64,000 nucleotides of DNA, taken from NCBI RefSeq assembly GCF_003001675.1, contig NZ_PVYW01000018.1, positions 62,001-126,000 of the forward strand. The letters are read 5' to 3'. Below, piece after piece: positions 16,008-24,871 of the stretch. The position numbers and the translations under genes are program-made. The notes under the pieces are model-generated. The model made no database searches. It saw nothing but the letters and a program-made list of their open reading frames with translations, and was not told the origin of the DNA. How positions within the stretch are numbered: the stretch's first letter is position 1; each line of letters starts with the position of its first letter. This DNA is from Cohnella sp. SGD-V74 (GTDB taxonomy: Bacteria; Bacillota; Bacilli; Paenibacillales; Paenibacillaceae).

Positions 16008-17300
16008 ATGTTAACGATCGCTTCTCTTATCTTTCTTATCACGCTTGTTTTCGTCATCTGGCAGCCTAAAGGGCTCAACATTGGATGGTCAGCTTGCGGC
16101 GGCGCAATCATCGCTTTAATTTTCGGTGTCGTCAACTTTAATGATGTTTGGGATGTTACACAGATTGTTTGGAATGCAACGCTCGCATTCGTTGCGGTAA
16201 TTCTCATTTCACTCATCTTGGACGAGATTGGCTTCTTCGAATGGGCTGCTCTGCACATGGCCCGGTTTGCCAAAGGCAATGGCAATCTAATGTTCATTTA
16301 CGTCATTTTGCTCGGCGCAGCTGTAGCCGCATTTTTTGCCAATGATGGAGCTGCGCTGATCCTTACGCCGATCGTATTAGCAATGGTTCGGGCTTTGAAA
16401 TTCGATGAACGAATGATTCTCCCCTTTATTATGGCAAGCGGGTTTATCTCGGATACGGCCTCCCTTCCGCTTGTTGTCAGTAATCTGGTGAATATCGTAT
16501 CGTCGGACTTCTTCGGAATCGGATTTGTCGAATATGCCAGTCGTATGATCGTCCCAACGATCTTTGCGATTGCCTCTAGCTTATTGGTGCTGTACCTGAT
16601 GTTTAGGAAGAGCATTCCTAAGCAGTATGATCTTACTCAGTTGAAACAGCCTAGGGAAGCTATTAAGGACATGCGGTTGTTCCGGATTTCATGGGTTATT
16701 CTGGCCGTTTTATTAATCGCGTACCTGACGAGTGAATTTATTAACGTCCCTGTATCCATTATCGCTGGCATCGTCGCAATCCTCTTTCTCTTACTGGCTA
16801 GGCAAAGTAAAGGGATTCATACCTGGAACCTCGTAAAAGGTGCTCCATGGGCGGTTGTCGTCTTCTCGATCGGGATGTACGTCGTGGTGTACGGATTACG
16901 AAATGTCGGTCTTACCGATGAGCTTGGCAAACTTTTTGATTGGGTCGGAGACCAGGGGTTGTTCGTAGCCACGGTCGGATCCGGATTTATCGCGGCCATC
17001 CTCTCTTCGATCATGAATAACATGCCGACCGTCATGATTGACGCGCTTGCCATTCAAGGTACCGATGCAACAGGTCTTGTACGTGAAGCCTTTATCTATG
17101 CGAATGTCATAGGATCCGATTTGGGTCCAAAAATTACGCCTATCGGTTCCTTAGCTACCTTGTTGTGGCTTCATGTGCTTTCGTCTAAGGGTGTCAAAAT
17201 CGGTTGGGGGTATTATTTCAAGGTCGGCATCATTCTGACCCTCCCTGTCCTCTTTATCACGCTGGCGAGCCTTTATCTCTGGCTCATGATCATCAACTAA
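16008..17300 (+). CDS. arsB: ArsB arsenite efflux transporter
   Basis: 430-residue polytopic antiporter of the ArsB/NhaD superfamily with about 12 hydrophobic segments. Recognisable parts: NIGWSACGGAIIALIFGVV, AAFFANDGAALILTPIVLAM, SIMNNMPTVMIDALAI and GSDLGPKITPIGSLATLLWLHVL. Exports As(III)/Sb(III) using the proton motive force. Starts 12 nt after arsR with a TATGGAGG site. No arsA ATPase is nearby, so it acts as a secondary carrier. Confidence 0.95.
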   Translation: MLTIASLIFLITLVFVIWQPKGLNIGWSACGGAIIALIFGVVNFNDVWDVTQIVWNATLAFVAVILISLILDEIGFFEWAALHMARFAKGNGNLMFIYVILLGAAVAAFFANDGAALILTPIVLAMVRALKFDERMILPFIMASGFISDTASLPLVVSNLVNIVSSDFFGIGFVEYASRMIVPTIFAIASSLLVLYLMFRKSIPKQYDLTQLKQPREAIKDMRLFRISWVILAVLLIAYLTSEFINVPVSIIAGIVAILFLLLARQSKGIHTWNLVKGAPWAVVVFSIGMYVVVYGLRNVGLTDELGKLFDWVGDQGLFVATVGSGFIAAILSSIMNNMPTVMIDALAIQGTDATGLVREAFIYANVIGSDLGPKITPIGSLATLLWLHVLSSKGVKIGWGYYFKVGIILTLPVLFITLASLYLWLMIIN

Positions 17301-17327
17301 TTCATAAACCTTAAGGAGAATGACAAA

Positions 17328-17750
17328 ATGGAAAAACCACTCGTGTACTTTCTTTGTACGGGCAACTCTTGTCGGAGCCAAATGGCGGACGGATTCTTAA
17401 ATACGATCGGCGGCCATCTCTATGAAGTGAAAAGCGCGGGTCTTGAAGCCCATGGTCTGAACCCACGGGCAGTTAAAATCATGGCAGAAGCCGGCGTTGA
17501 TATCTCTTCTAATACCTCCAATGTTATTGATCCGGAGACTTTGAATCGGGCGACATACGTGATCACGCTGTGCGGACATGCCGATGAGCATTGCCCTGTC
17601 ATCTCCAATCCGAACGTTATCAAATGGCACTGGGGCTTTGATGACCCCGCTAAAGCGACTGGGACGGAAGAAGAAATCATGGATCAGTTCCGTGCCGTAC
17701 GCAATGCCATCAAATCGCGTGTTGAGCAGTTCGTTCAAGAGGGTAAATAG
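17328..17750 (+). CDS. arsC: Thioredoxin-coupled arsenate reductase ArsC
   Basis: 140 residues. P-loop C10-TGNSC-R16 and redox cysteines C82 and C89 (TLCGHADEHC) sit at the same numbers as in the well-known Bacillus/Staphylococcus enzymes; D-D-P general acid near residue 105. Reduces arsenate to arsenite for ArsB. TTAAGGAGAATG upstream. Next gene begins 2 nt after the stop. Confidence 0.96.
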   Translation: MEKPLVYFLCTGNSCRSQMADGFLNTIGGHLYEVKSAGLEAHGLNPRAVKIMAEAGVDISSNTSNVIDPETLNRATYVITLCGHADEHCPVISNPNVIKWHWGFDDPAKATGTEEEIMDQFRAVRNAIKSRVEQFVQEGK

Positions 17751-17752
17751 GT

Positions 17753-18232
17753 ATGGCAGCAATTAAAAGAATGCATGTTGCCGTTAACTGCTCCGATTTA
17801 GATAAATCTCTTTCTTTCTATCGCAGTTTCTTCGGGGCCGAACCGACAAAAGTGAAAGAGAATTATGCGAAGTTTGAATTAGATAATCCAGCTCTGCATT
17901 TCTCCTTAAATGTTCGCCCATTTGAGAAAAAAGGCGTGCTCAATCACTTAGGTTTTCAGGTAGACAACACAGAAGACGTTCTGGCCATGGGCGAGCGATT
18001 ACGGCAGGCCAATCTTCTACTCATCGATGAAATGAATACGACTTGCTGCTACGCAGTCCAGGATAAGGTTTGGGTTTACGATCCGGATGATAATGCGTGG
18101 GAAATCTTCTATACCAAAGAGGATTCCGAATTTGAATCTGCTGGCGATGCTAGGGACTTATCCCTCTGCTGTGCCCCACCGTCTGCGCCGGTTTCCGTTT
18201 CGTTTACTAGTTTCCATAAGAACAAATCCTAG
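17753..18232 (+). CDS. arsI: ArsI-type C-As lyase (VOC dioxygenase)
   Basis: 159-residue vicinal-oxygen-chelate protein. Fe(II) ligands expected at H8, H65 and a Glu in AWEIFYTK (about 117); the substrate-binding vicinal Cys pair is C98-C99 (MNTTCCYA), which defines ArsI among glyoxalase-like proteins. It cleaves the carbon-arsenic bond of trivalent methylarsenicals and aromatic arsenicals to As(III), which ArsB then exports. A second Cys pair (LCCAPP) occurs near residue 153 in a tail that family members often carry. Translationally close to arsC. Confidence 0.92.
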   Translation: MAAIKRMHVAVNCSDLDKSLSFYRSFFGAEPTKVKENYAKFELDNPALHFSLNVRPFEKKGVLNHLGFQVDNTEDVLAMGERLRQANLLLIDEMNTTCCYAVQDKVWVYDPDDNAWEIFYTKEDSEFESAGDARDLSLCCAPPSAPVSVSFTSFHKNKS

Positions 18233-18241
18233 TGACGGGGA

Positions 18242-18682
18242 ATGAACAATATGTCCAATAGCTATCACTCGCTTCATGAGAACCGCATTTTCATGGGCGG
18301 GGCCACGGATATTGAAGCCATTGAAAATCATGAAGGCATTGATGTTGTTGTCGACTTGCGTGCCGAAGCAACGGAATGTGCATATTCGGATTCCAAAGCC
18401 AAGTGGGTTCAAATTCCATTAGGGGATAATGCTACGGAAAGCGAACATGTCTTATACAAGCAAGCAATAGACGAAATCGTAAACGCGTATCAAGTTGGTA
18501 AGAAAGTGGCCTTTCATTGCGGTGGAGGCAAAGGAAGAACGGGGACGGTTGCTGCAGGTACACTAATCGCCCTTGGACTTGCGGACAGTGTTGATGAAGC
18601 TATAGAAATCGCCAAAGGCATTCGTCCGAAAATTGATCTCAAGCCTATCCAACGTGAAGCGTTACAAAGATTATATCCGTAA
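18242..18682 (+). CDS. Dual-specificity/tyrosine phosphatase-like protein of the ars operon
   Basis: 146 residues with the Cys-based phosphatase loop HCGGGKGRTG (C93, R99) and VVVDLRAEA at the N-terminal side, as in ADP-ribose-cyclic-phosphate or dual-specificity phosphatases. Last gene of the operon, followed by an 18-bp perfect hairpin. The P-loop could in principle accept arsenate esters, but its role in arsenic resistance is not known to me. It differs from LMW-PTP/ArsC in having H-C-x5-R. Confidence 0.75.
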   Translation: MNNMSNSYHSLHENRIFMGGATDIEAIENHEGIDVVVDLRAEATECAYSDSKAKWVQIPLGDNATESEHVLYKQAIDEIVNAYQVGKKVAFHCGGGKGRTGTVAAGTLIALGLADSVDEAIEIAKGIRPKIDLKPIQREALQRLYP

Positions 18683-18720
18683 TGAGAAAGGGAATGCCCA
18701 GTGGCATTCCCTTTCTCATT
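18681..18720. terminator. Strong hairpin ending the ars operon
   Basis: Perfect 18-bp inverted repeat around a CAGT loop, beginning AATGAGAAAGGGAATGCC and overlapping the phosphatase stop codon. No T-run follows, so it could be a terminator or an mRNA-stabilising 3' end. Confidence 0.7.
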
Positions 18721-18721
18721 A

Positions 18722-19114
18722 CGGCATTTCGCTTCTTCTTTCAAAAACGGCATAATTGAATCAGCTAGTGCACGTTTCTTCCGTAAAAGAGACGAATATA
18801 ACACGTCTGTAGTAGAAATGTTTATTGAGTCATTTGCAGACGTGGCAGATAATCTTCGCATGCAATTTAAAAACTTTAAGGAATTTGAAATGCAAGACCC
18901 CTTTTACTTAATAGTAACCATGATCGGTATGCAAGGAGTTGTTCCTTCGCTTCGTAATGGCTTCTATCTTGACCCACGTCCTATCGACGATGATTTTATT
19001 CAACTACCAGAAATTAGGTTGGATCCGTTAGGTTCAAGTTCAATAGATCCTGCCGATATACTGAAGCCTTTATTGCGTGCACTTTGGAATGCTTTTGGAC
19101 TTGATCGAAGATAA
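18722..19114 (+). pseudogene. C-terminal fragment of an unrecognised protein
   Basis: An open frame runs into the ars terminator hairpin at its 5' side without a convincing start or ribosome site. The protein part (FFRKRDEYNTSVVEMFIESF, then DPFYLIVTMIGMQGVVPSL, ending in LLRALWNAFGLDRR) has natural composition and looks like the end of a longer protein truncated at the ars cluster boundary. Family not recognised. This marks a likely recombination junction. Confidence 0.4.
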
Positions 19115-19160
19115 AATCTAGATATAACGGGCTGCAGATTACTCTACAGCCCATTAACAA

Positions 19161-20459
19161 TTAGCTTTGATATAGCGTCACATAAGGCTTTTTCCACGAC
19201 TCACCGTAGACTTCGTTGACTTTAGCAATGTGTTCAGCAGTAGCACTTTTTTCAATTGTGTTTAAGTATTCCATAAACTCTTCTCTTGTGGATAGAGAAA
19301 ATATCCTTGCCTTGTAGTTAAGATCCCCTTCTGGAATTTCTCCTAGGATGTTTGAAAATTCTTTATCGATAAACATAGCGTCGCAATAGGGCATATACGA
19401 AGAAATCATATTAACATCATTCATAGTTCCCCTATTAGGTGGCCTCTTCCTTCCAATAGCTGCTTGTCTTGCAATAGCTGCAAAAAGTAAAGCTGAAATG
19501 TGTAAAGTAGGTAATTGGCTAAAATCTGCTTCGTTAAAATATTCTATTATTTTTGCCCACATTTGTTCGAGATTATGAAACTCAAATTGATCCAAGATGC
19601 TTTTCATATCTGAAATAAGTTGCACCGAGTCATTTGGTAGTAATTCCTCAGGTCTAGCACTGTATTCATGTGCGCTCTTTAACTTACTTAGATAATTAAT
19701 ATAGCTCTTCATTGTTGCATTACCGAAAGACTGTATTTCATGTTTATACCAGAATTTCAAATCTAGATTTTTAGAAGATATCCAATAATTAAACACTTCC
19801 TCAAGTCCTATAAATGATTGATCACGGTATTCTTTGATAGCCTCAACTATATCATTATCGTTTCCCATGTTCACAGAGATTATTAATCGACTAGCCCAAG
19901 CATTAATTTTCCCATGAATAACAGACTGAGGATCAAGGTTTAATGAAGTTTCTTGTCTGCCATTTAACCAATTTGAAAAATGTTCAACAATTTGCTTTCT
20001 CTTAATCATTCCTTTTTCAAAGAATGTTCTCCCATCACTTAATAGTTCATACATGCGTTTTAATGGTTCGAAAAAACCAGATAACAAGGACTCGTTATTA
20101 TGAATTTCTGAATCCGGACACACTATTAATTGAAGCTTGCACAGGCTGTCTAGTCTTTCAAACAATCTTAACCAATATTCATCCACTTTTCTTCCCTGGT
20201 TAGACCTCATCTTTGGATTCAGTGCCTTCATCATGTTGCTTATTGCAAATTGGTCAAGATATATAACTTTCTTATTAAGAATGGGCAAGGAATAGCTCTG
20301 TGAGCTTTCATTGCGACTAGGAAACATACAATTTCTGCATCTTCTGCTATAGGAATTATCTGTGATTAGCAATACCCCAAACTCTTCTTTCCCGCACTTG
20401 GGGCAAGATATGAACGGAGGCGTTATAAAGGCCCTTGGATCAAACAAAAACTCTGTCAT
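19161..20459 (-). CDS. Zinc-ribbon plus PIN-like domain protein (putative nuclease)
   Basis: 432 residues, ATG 20459 with GGAG 8 nt upstream. Residues 18-45 form a zinc ribbon (CPKCG...CRNC). From about residue 62 a PIN-like fold is suggested: VIYLDQFAISNMM supplies the first acidic residue, VCPDSEIHNNES the second, and near the C-terminus MNDVNMISSYMPYCDAMFIDK supplies the conserved D-and-D pair, followed by YKARIFSLSTREEF. PIN proteins are metal-dependent RNases. The long helical insertion between (about 110-320) is unlike toxin-type PINs, which are about 130 residues. Its translation is coupled to a 21-codon ORF. Position beside a helicase suggests defence or RNA/DNA processing, but this is inference. 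Confidence 0.55.
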   Translation of the reverse strand: MTEFLFDPRAFITPPFISCPKCGKEEFGVLLITDNSYSRRCRNCMFPSRNESSQSYSLPILNKKVIYLDQFAISNMMKALNPKMRSNQGRKVDEYWLRLFERLDSLCKLQLIVCPDSEIHNNESLLSGFFEPLKRMYELLSDGRTFFEKGMIKRKQIVEHFSNWLNGRQETSLNLDPQSVIHGKINAWASRLIISVNMGNDNDIVEAIKEYRDQSFIGLEEVFNYWISSKNLDLKFWYKHEIQSFGNATMKSYINYLSKLKSAHEYSARPEELLPNDSVQLISDMKSILDQFEFHNLEQMWAKIIEYFNEADFSQLPTLHISALLFAAIARQAAIGRKRPPNRGTMNDVNMISSYMPYCDAMFIDKEFSNILGEIPEGDLNYKARIFSLSTREEFMEYLNTIEKSATAEHIAKVNEVYGESWKKPYVTLYQS

Positions 20460-20524
20460 CAAAGTTCATCTCCATTGAGAAGTTCCCTATTCGATAATCC
20501 CTTGTAGTTCGACTTTAGACACAT
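20459..20524 (-). CDS. 21-codon leader ORF coupled to the PIN-like gene
   Basis: ATG 20524 follows GGAAGGAAAT; the ORF ends in TGA overlapping the PIN gene ATG (TGATG). It encodes MCLKSNYKGLSNRELLNGDE plus one residue. A good ribosome site and exact overlap suggest translational coupling or a leader peptide. No family recognised. Confidence 0.4.
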   Translation of the reverse strand: MCLKSNYKGLSNRELLNGDEL

Positions 20525-20694
20525 ATTTCCTTCCAAAATAATACAACAAATAACCAGGATTTTCACCCAGTTAATATTAATATGTTGACACTCTATATAA
20601 AGATCCTTGAATTTTATATGTTCAGAGCGACATTCTGACAATACACTTTACATTGTATTTTATACATATGTGGTAAATTCCTCCGGATTGGACG

Positions 20695-20905
20695 TTGTTC
20701 ATCGAAAAGAGTAACCAGGAGCACAGCTGCAGGATTGCATCGAGATGCCGTCGCCGGCAACGTCAGGCGGCCAGATCGGGGGCGCTCATCCGGAATGGCA
20801 TCCAGGCGATGAGATTCTCAGGCGCCCCCCTCTCCTCCCTTTTTAAAATGCAAACAATCGGATCGACTCGGCCACTTGCAGCTGCAGCAACCTCGGTGTC
20901 TGAAA
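20695..20905. repeat. GC-rich degenerate repeat block (R1)
   Basis: Non-coding GC-rich stretch in an AT-rich surround with CAGCTGCAG, GCCGTCGCCGGC and GGCCAGATCGG segments shared loosely with the dispersed repeat family seen best at 29060-29360 and 62540-63080. Weakest member. The rest of 20525-20694 shows nothing else. Confidence 0.3.
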
Positions 20906-20922
20906 TAAATTAGTCTAGTGGT

Positions 20923-21534
20923 TCATTTTATGAGTGCCTCTTGGCGAAATAACCGATCAACTTCTTTAGTGGGTATGCCAAACCTTTGGCTTGCCTCCTT
21001 CAGAGCAAACTCATCGAGGGCCTGGGAGTCAACAAATTTGGAGCCATCCTCTGTTATAACATTATATAGCTCCGCCATGTAATCATATACTTCACTGCTG
21101 CTGGGTATGTATTTTCCTAAGTCAATTTTTATTCTTGTATTTAGCTTGAATTCCGGAACTTTGTAAATTGCGTCGGAGTTATTGATTTCTTGTTCACCAA
21201 GCGTGATCAATTTAAAGCTGTAGGTTTCCTCACCAGGAAGACCCAAGATCTTTGGTGTGGTAAAGTGGCTATCTTCAACGTATATATCGCCATACTCGAG
21301 GAAATTACCGCTAATTATCTGAAACTCTCTGCGCGTATTCTCAGGAAGGTTGACATTGGTTTTAATTTGAAAATACCCATCCCCCAAGTTCATAACAACA
21401 GGATCAGAGAATTCTACATCATTTGTTTGAAAGGTTATCCTCTCCGGACCTGCGCAACCAAGAATAAATGAAAGTAAAATAAATAAAACGAACACTTTTT
21501 TCAGTATTTCCACCGCCTTAAATAAATTTCTCAT
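20923..21534 (-). CDS. Lipoprotein of unknown function, downstream of helicase
   Basis: 203 residues with a signal peptide and lipobox FILGCAG (Cys about 27). The mature part is beta-rich then ends in a charged helical region containing DEFALKEASQRFGIPTKEV, which resembles a small helix-turn-helix-like motif common in secreted Firmicute proteins. Begins 9 nt after the helicase stop with GGGG, so it is co-transcribed. No family recognised. A surface lipoprotein in one operon with a UvrD-like helicase is an odd pairing. Confidence 0.65.
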   Translation of the reverse strand: MRNLFKAVEILKKVFVLFILLSFILGCAGPERITFQTNDVEFSDPVVMNLGDGYFQIKTNVNLPENTRREFQIISGNFLEYGDIYVEDSHFTTPKILGLPGEETYSFKLITLGEQEINNSDAIYKVPEFKLNTRIKIDLGKYIPSSSEVYDYMAELYNVITEDGSKFVDSQALDEFALKEASQRFGIPTKEVDRLFRQEALIK

Positions 21535-21543
21535 ACTTCCCCA

Positions 21544-24093
21544 TCATTTTTCATAAATAATATACTTACAATATTTAATATTTGAGCACGAATAGTAATC
21601 AGACCTTTTTCGTCCATTCACCGTTCGCCCAATTTTTAGTGTCACGATCCCTTTCTTGCAAACAGGGCAGTATTTATTTTCTGAATCTTTTTTATGCGCA
21701 GATTGCTTATATCTAGCCTCTATTTCCCTCAAGAACGTCGATTTATTTTTATTGTCAGCGACTAAGTAAATATGTTTTTTGGCTCGTGTCAAAGCGACAT
21801 AAAACAATCGACGTTCTTCCCCATACTCAAATTTCTCCTCGTTGTCATGCAATAATTGCATGACAGGGTCATCCTCGATCTGGCTAGGGAAGCCTAATTT
21901 TAAGTTCGTATTATTTAAAACAAAAACAAATTCTGATTCAAGCCCTTTACTTTTATGGATCGTCATAAACTCAATAAATAAATCTGACCTAAGTGATAAT
22001 GTGATGATATATCTGTCAACATTGTTACTTTTATTCTTAACAGGAGTAAACTTCAATTCATCCGTAACAAATGACTGATAATCCCTTATATATCGCCCTA
22101 AAAATAAAACTTTCGCACCAACAGGTAATTTTATTAAGGCATTAATAAGATGTTGTTGAAGCGCCTCTTTAGTGTCTCCCATTAGTATCGTGCAGGCCGG
22201 GGTATTATCATTTGGATCTTTAGGCTTCAGCTTTTTGGACAGTTGGGAAGGATTTTTCGTGATAAAATCTTCCCCGATTCTTATAATGTTTTTATTAAAC
22301 CTGTAGGTTGTTTCAATATATGATTTCTCCGTATAACCAACATACTTCTCCAATTTCGAAAACAACTGAATGGCACTCCCTGTAAATCGATATATGGACT
22401 GCCAATCATCGCCCACACAAAACAATTTCGCATTAGTTTGGTCTTTTAGTGATTTTATAAGTGAAAAACGTGCAAATGAAATATCTTGGTATTCATCTAC
22501 GATAATATATCGATACGGACTTCTATAATCACCTTTTTTAATCTTCCTTGTGGCTATATTGATCATGTCATTAAAATCAATCTCTTTTTCGGCCTTTAAC
22601 ATATTTTCATATTTAAGAAAAATAGGTTCAACGATCTGAATGAAATACTGATTTCTTGCCCTGTGAAAAGTATTAAGGTTTTTCTCATTCTTTTTCCTGA
22701 TCTCATCAAAGGAGATATCATTTGCTTTAGCATAGTTTAAAAATGTCCCGATCAGCTTTTTGAACCCATCAAAATTACAGATGTAATTGGATTTAATCTT
22801 TTCAAAAAGTTCATGATCTGACATCGGAAAGAATTGTACTCCTAAATTTTCTAATTTCTTCTGCAGGTTAACGAAAAGTACCCCTTCTTTTTTCTCAAAG
22901 GAATACGTTTCAACCATTGTTGTTCCGCGTTCTTTATGAGTTTTCCGTTTCCACGTTATTCCTTTATTATATTTTTCTGTTGCGGTCTCTCCCTCACCTC
23001 CGGAAAAGAAATTAGGTACATTTCCATTTCGATCAATACCAAAATGCTCAATATATATATCAAGGTCCGGCAAATAAAAATCAGGACGATAAGGTCCATA
23101 GTCAATATTTTCTGTAGGATATTTATATTTTTCCTCGTATATATAGCTGATGTTATTCCTATAAAGGAAGTTAGCAATCTCCATCTCCTCGTAGCTTTTC
23201 ACACTTTCATTTTTAAATGTCTTTATGTTTTTATCACGAAGATAATCATAGTAGTCGGCTAAGGTTTCAAATTCCGAATCTTCTTTTTGCTCCTTAAAAT
23301 ACTCTAGAAAATAAACGTTAACCAACTTCTTAAATTTTGGTTCCAAGCTAACGTCATCTATTACACTGTTAATTACTTTTTCCAATTCAATATTTGTTTT
23401 TGCAATCGCCTTTCCTTCAGCTTTTGAAATGATATCTTTACCCAAACTGTGGAATGTTCTGACTTCAATTTTTTCATTTGTTTCTTTATGTAATCTTTCC
23501 TTCATCTCTTCTGCAGTCGCTGTTGTAAAAGAAAGTACCAATATTTCATCAGCACTGATCCGATATCGAGATAAGACGTATTTCACTTTTCCAATAATGG
23601 TTTTAGTTTTGCCGCTTCCTGCACCGGCAATAACAAGATTATTGATCTCATCTTTTAAAATGCAAGTTCTCTGTTGAATATCTAAAGAGCTTCCCTCTAT
23701 ATTATTGAAAAAATATTCATACTCCACCAACTCATTTGCGATAAATGTTTCGTTGTTTGATTTACAAATGTTATCAAAATTTTCAATATTAAAGGCGAGA
23801 AGCCTTAGATACATTACTTCTTTTTCTGTATGTTTGTATTTCTTTGGTGACTTCTCCGAAAGCTGTCTTTGTAGAGTAACAGTCTCCTCTTTCCATCGTG
23901 TCTTTATATCGTGATTTATGTACATCGGATTAATTTTCAAACTATTTATTCGTTCGGAAATGTACTCAGCTCTTTCTAATAGATCCCGGTATTCTTCAAT
24001 AATTCTTAGCTTTTGTCGACGCTTTTCTTTAAACCATTCGAGTATAGTAGAAATGAAACTTTTTATCACATTCTTCATCACGTTCTTATCCAT
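21544..24093 (-). CDS. UvrD/helicase IV-like SF1 helicase with internal nuclease-like insert and zinc finger
   Basis: 849 residues. Walker A VIAGAGSGKTKTI near residue 155, motif Ia FTTATAEEMKERL, Walker B YIIVDEYQDIS, motif III CVGDDWQSIYRF, and motifs V/VI MTIHKSKGLE and RRLFYVALTRAKKHIYLV, so a complete SF1A ATPase/translocase. Between motifs Ia and II lies a segment with YRPDFYLPDLDIYIEHFG, reminiscent of the PD-(D/E)xK nuclease core, as reported in helicase IV-like proteins. The C-terminus has a topoisomerase-type zinc finger (CPVCKKG...CSNIKYCKY). The N-terminal 50 residues are coiled-coil-like. Likely a DNA unwinding protein in repair or phage defence. ATP-dependent helicase call is firm; nuclease activity is inference. 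Confidence 0.88.
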   Translation of the reverse strand: MDKNVMKNVIKSFISTILEWFKEKRRQKLRIIEEYRDLLERAEYISERINSLKINPMYINHDIKTRWKEETVTLQRQLSEKSPKKYKHTEKEVMYLRLLAFNIENFDNICKSNNETFIANELVEYEYFFNNIEGSSLDIQQRTCILKDEINNLVIAGAGSGKTKTIIGKVKYVLSRYRISADEILVLSFTTATAEEMKERLHKETNEKIEVRTFHSLGKDIISKAEGKAIAKTNIELEKVINSVIDDVSLEPKFKKLVNVYFLEYFKEQKEDSEFETLADYYDYLRDKNIKTFKNESVKSYEEMEIANFLYRNNISYIYEEKYKYPTENIDYGPYRPDFYLPDLDIYIEHFGIDRNGNVPNFFSGGEGETATEKYNKGITWKRKTHKERGTTMVETYSFEKKEGVLFVNLQKKLENLGVQFFPMSDHELFEKIKSNYICNFDGFKKLIGTFLNYAKANDISFDEIRKKNEKNLNTFHRARNQYFIQIVEPIFLKYENMLKAEKEIDFNDMINIATRKIKKGDYRSPYRYIIVDEYQDISFARFSLIKSLKDQTNAKLFCVGDDWQSIYRFTGSAIQLFSKLEKYVGYTEKSYIETTYRFNKNIIRIGEDFITKNPSQLSKKLKPKDPNDNTPACTILMGDTKEALQQHLINALIKLPVGAKVLFLGRYIRDYQSFVTDELKFTPVKNKSNNVDRYIITLSLRSDLFIEFMTIHKSKGLESEFVFVLNNTNLKLGFPSQIEDDPVMQLLHDNEEKFEYGEERRLFYVALTRAKKHIYLVADNKNKSTFLREIEARYKQSAHKKDSENKYCPVCKKGIVTLKIGRTVNGRKRSDYYSCSNIKYCKYIIYEK

Positions 24094-24134
24094 CCTTGCT
24101 TCGCTTCTATGTCAACATGCATTTAACACTCAAT

Positions 24135-24310
24135 CTACACTCCTTGCCGGCGGAGACGGCCGACCAGCTGCAGCTCCACACTCCTGATTTCTCCGGACAC
24201 GATCGGACGAGCCGTTCCTCGCGCTGCCGGCGGCGAAACTCGGCTAGTTGCAGTTCCTCACTCCTAAGTTCATCCGGACTCCGATCGGGTGGCCGCGTTC
24301 TTAGAGGTTG
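24135..24310. repeat. GC-rich degenerate repeat block (R2)
   Basis: Two imperfect tandem units: one with GACCAGCTGCAGCTCC, ACTCCTGATTTCTCCGG and CGATCGG; the next with TAGTTGCAGTTCCTCACTCC, TTCATCCGG and CGATCGGGTGG. Unit length about 80 bp. They match the dispersed family described under findings. Confidence 0.5.
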
Positions 24311-24871
24311 ATGAACGACAAATCGAGTCGATTCTAACGCAACGCCCCCTGTAACATTGTAAATTTGAGAAAAACGGAGTCTTCCGTTGTTCTTCAATGT
24401 GGACTGCTTGTACTTTCTTCTCCTCCTGGTACGGGTTGCTTATTAAGAGTTAATTCGCCCCAAATTTGCCGTCATACGATTGCCTCCCCGCCCCTTGGTA
24501 TAATAAGACAAACATACCCCGCGTTGATAATAGAAGTCAATATTTGGATAGATTTTTTTCTATGACTTATTCCCTACCTCTACAAAAGAAAGGAGTCCGT
24601 TCTGCTACTTCGGCATACGGACCACCTTTAACGCTTCTAGTTGAAAATCCTACCCCTCACAGTGGGTCATCCCTGGCTCATTGATAATATAAACTGATCA
24701 GCTGTCATATGCTTTTGGCAACTTCGACTACAGCCGGAATGAAGGCGCGGCAATTCCCCTACCATCATACGTATGGATCGCCACAACGGACTGAGTGTTT
24801 CTACAAATAGCTGGTCCAGGCTACTTCATGCCCCCCTCCTCTATCTTATCTGCTACAGTGATTCTATAAAA
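24311..24871. other. Intergenic region without recognised gene
   Basis: About 560 bp. The short frames here lack ribosome sites and protein-like composition. Nothing convincing seen. Confidence 0.5.

Noticed and set aside
24107..24684. Short frames between the helicase and the small gene at 24872
   Set aside because: Built on repeat block R2 or lacking start signals.
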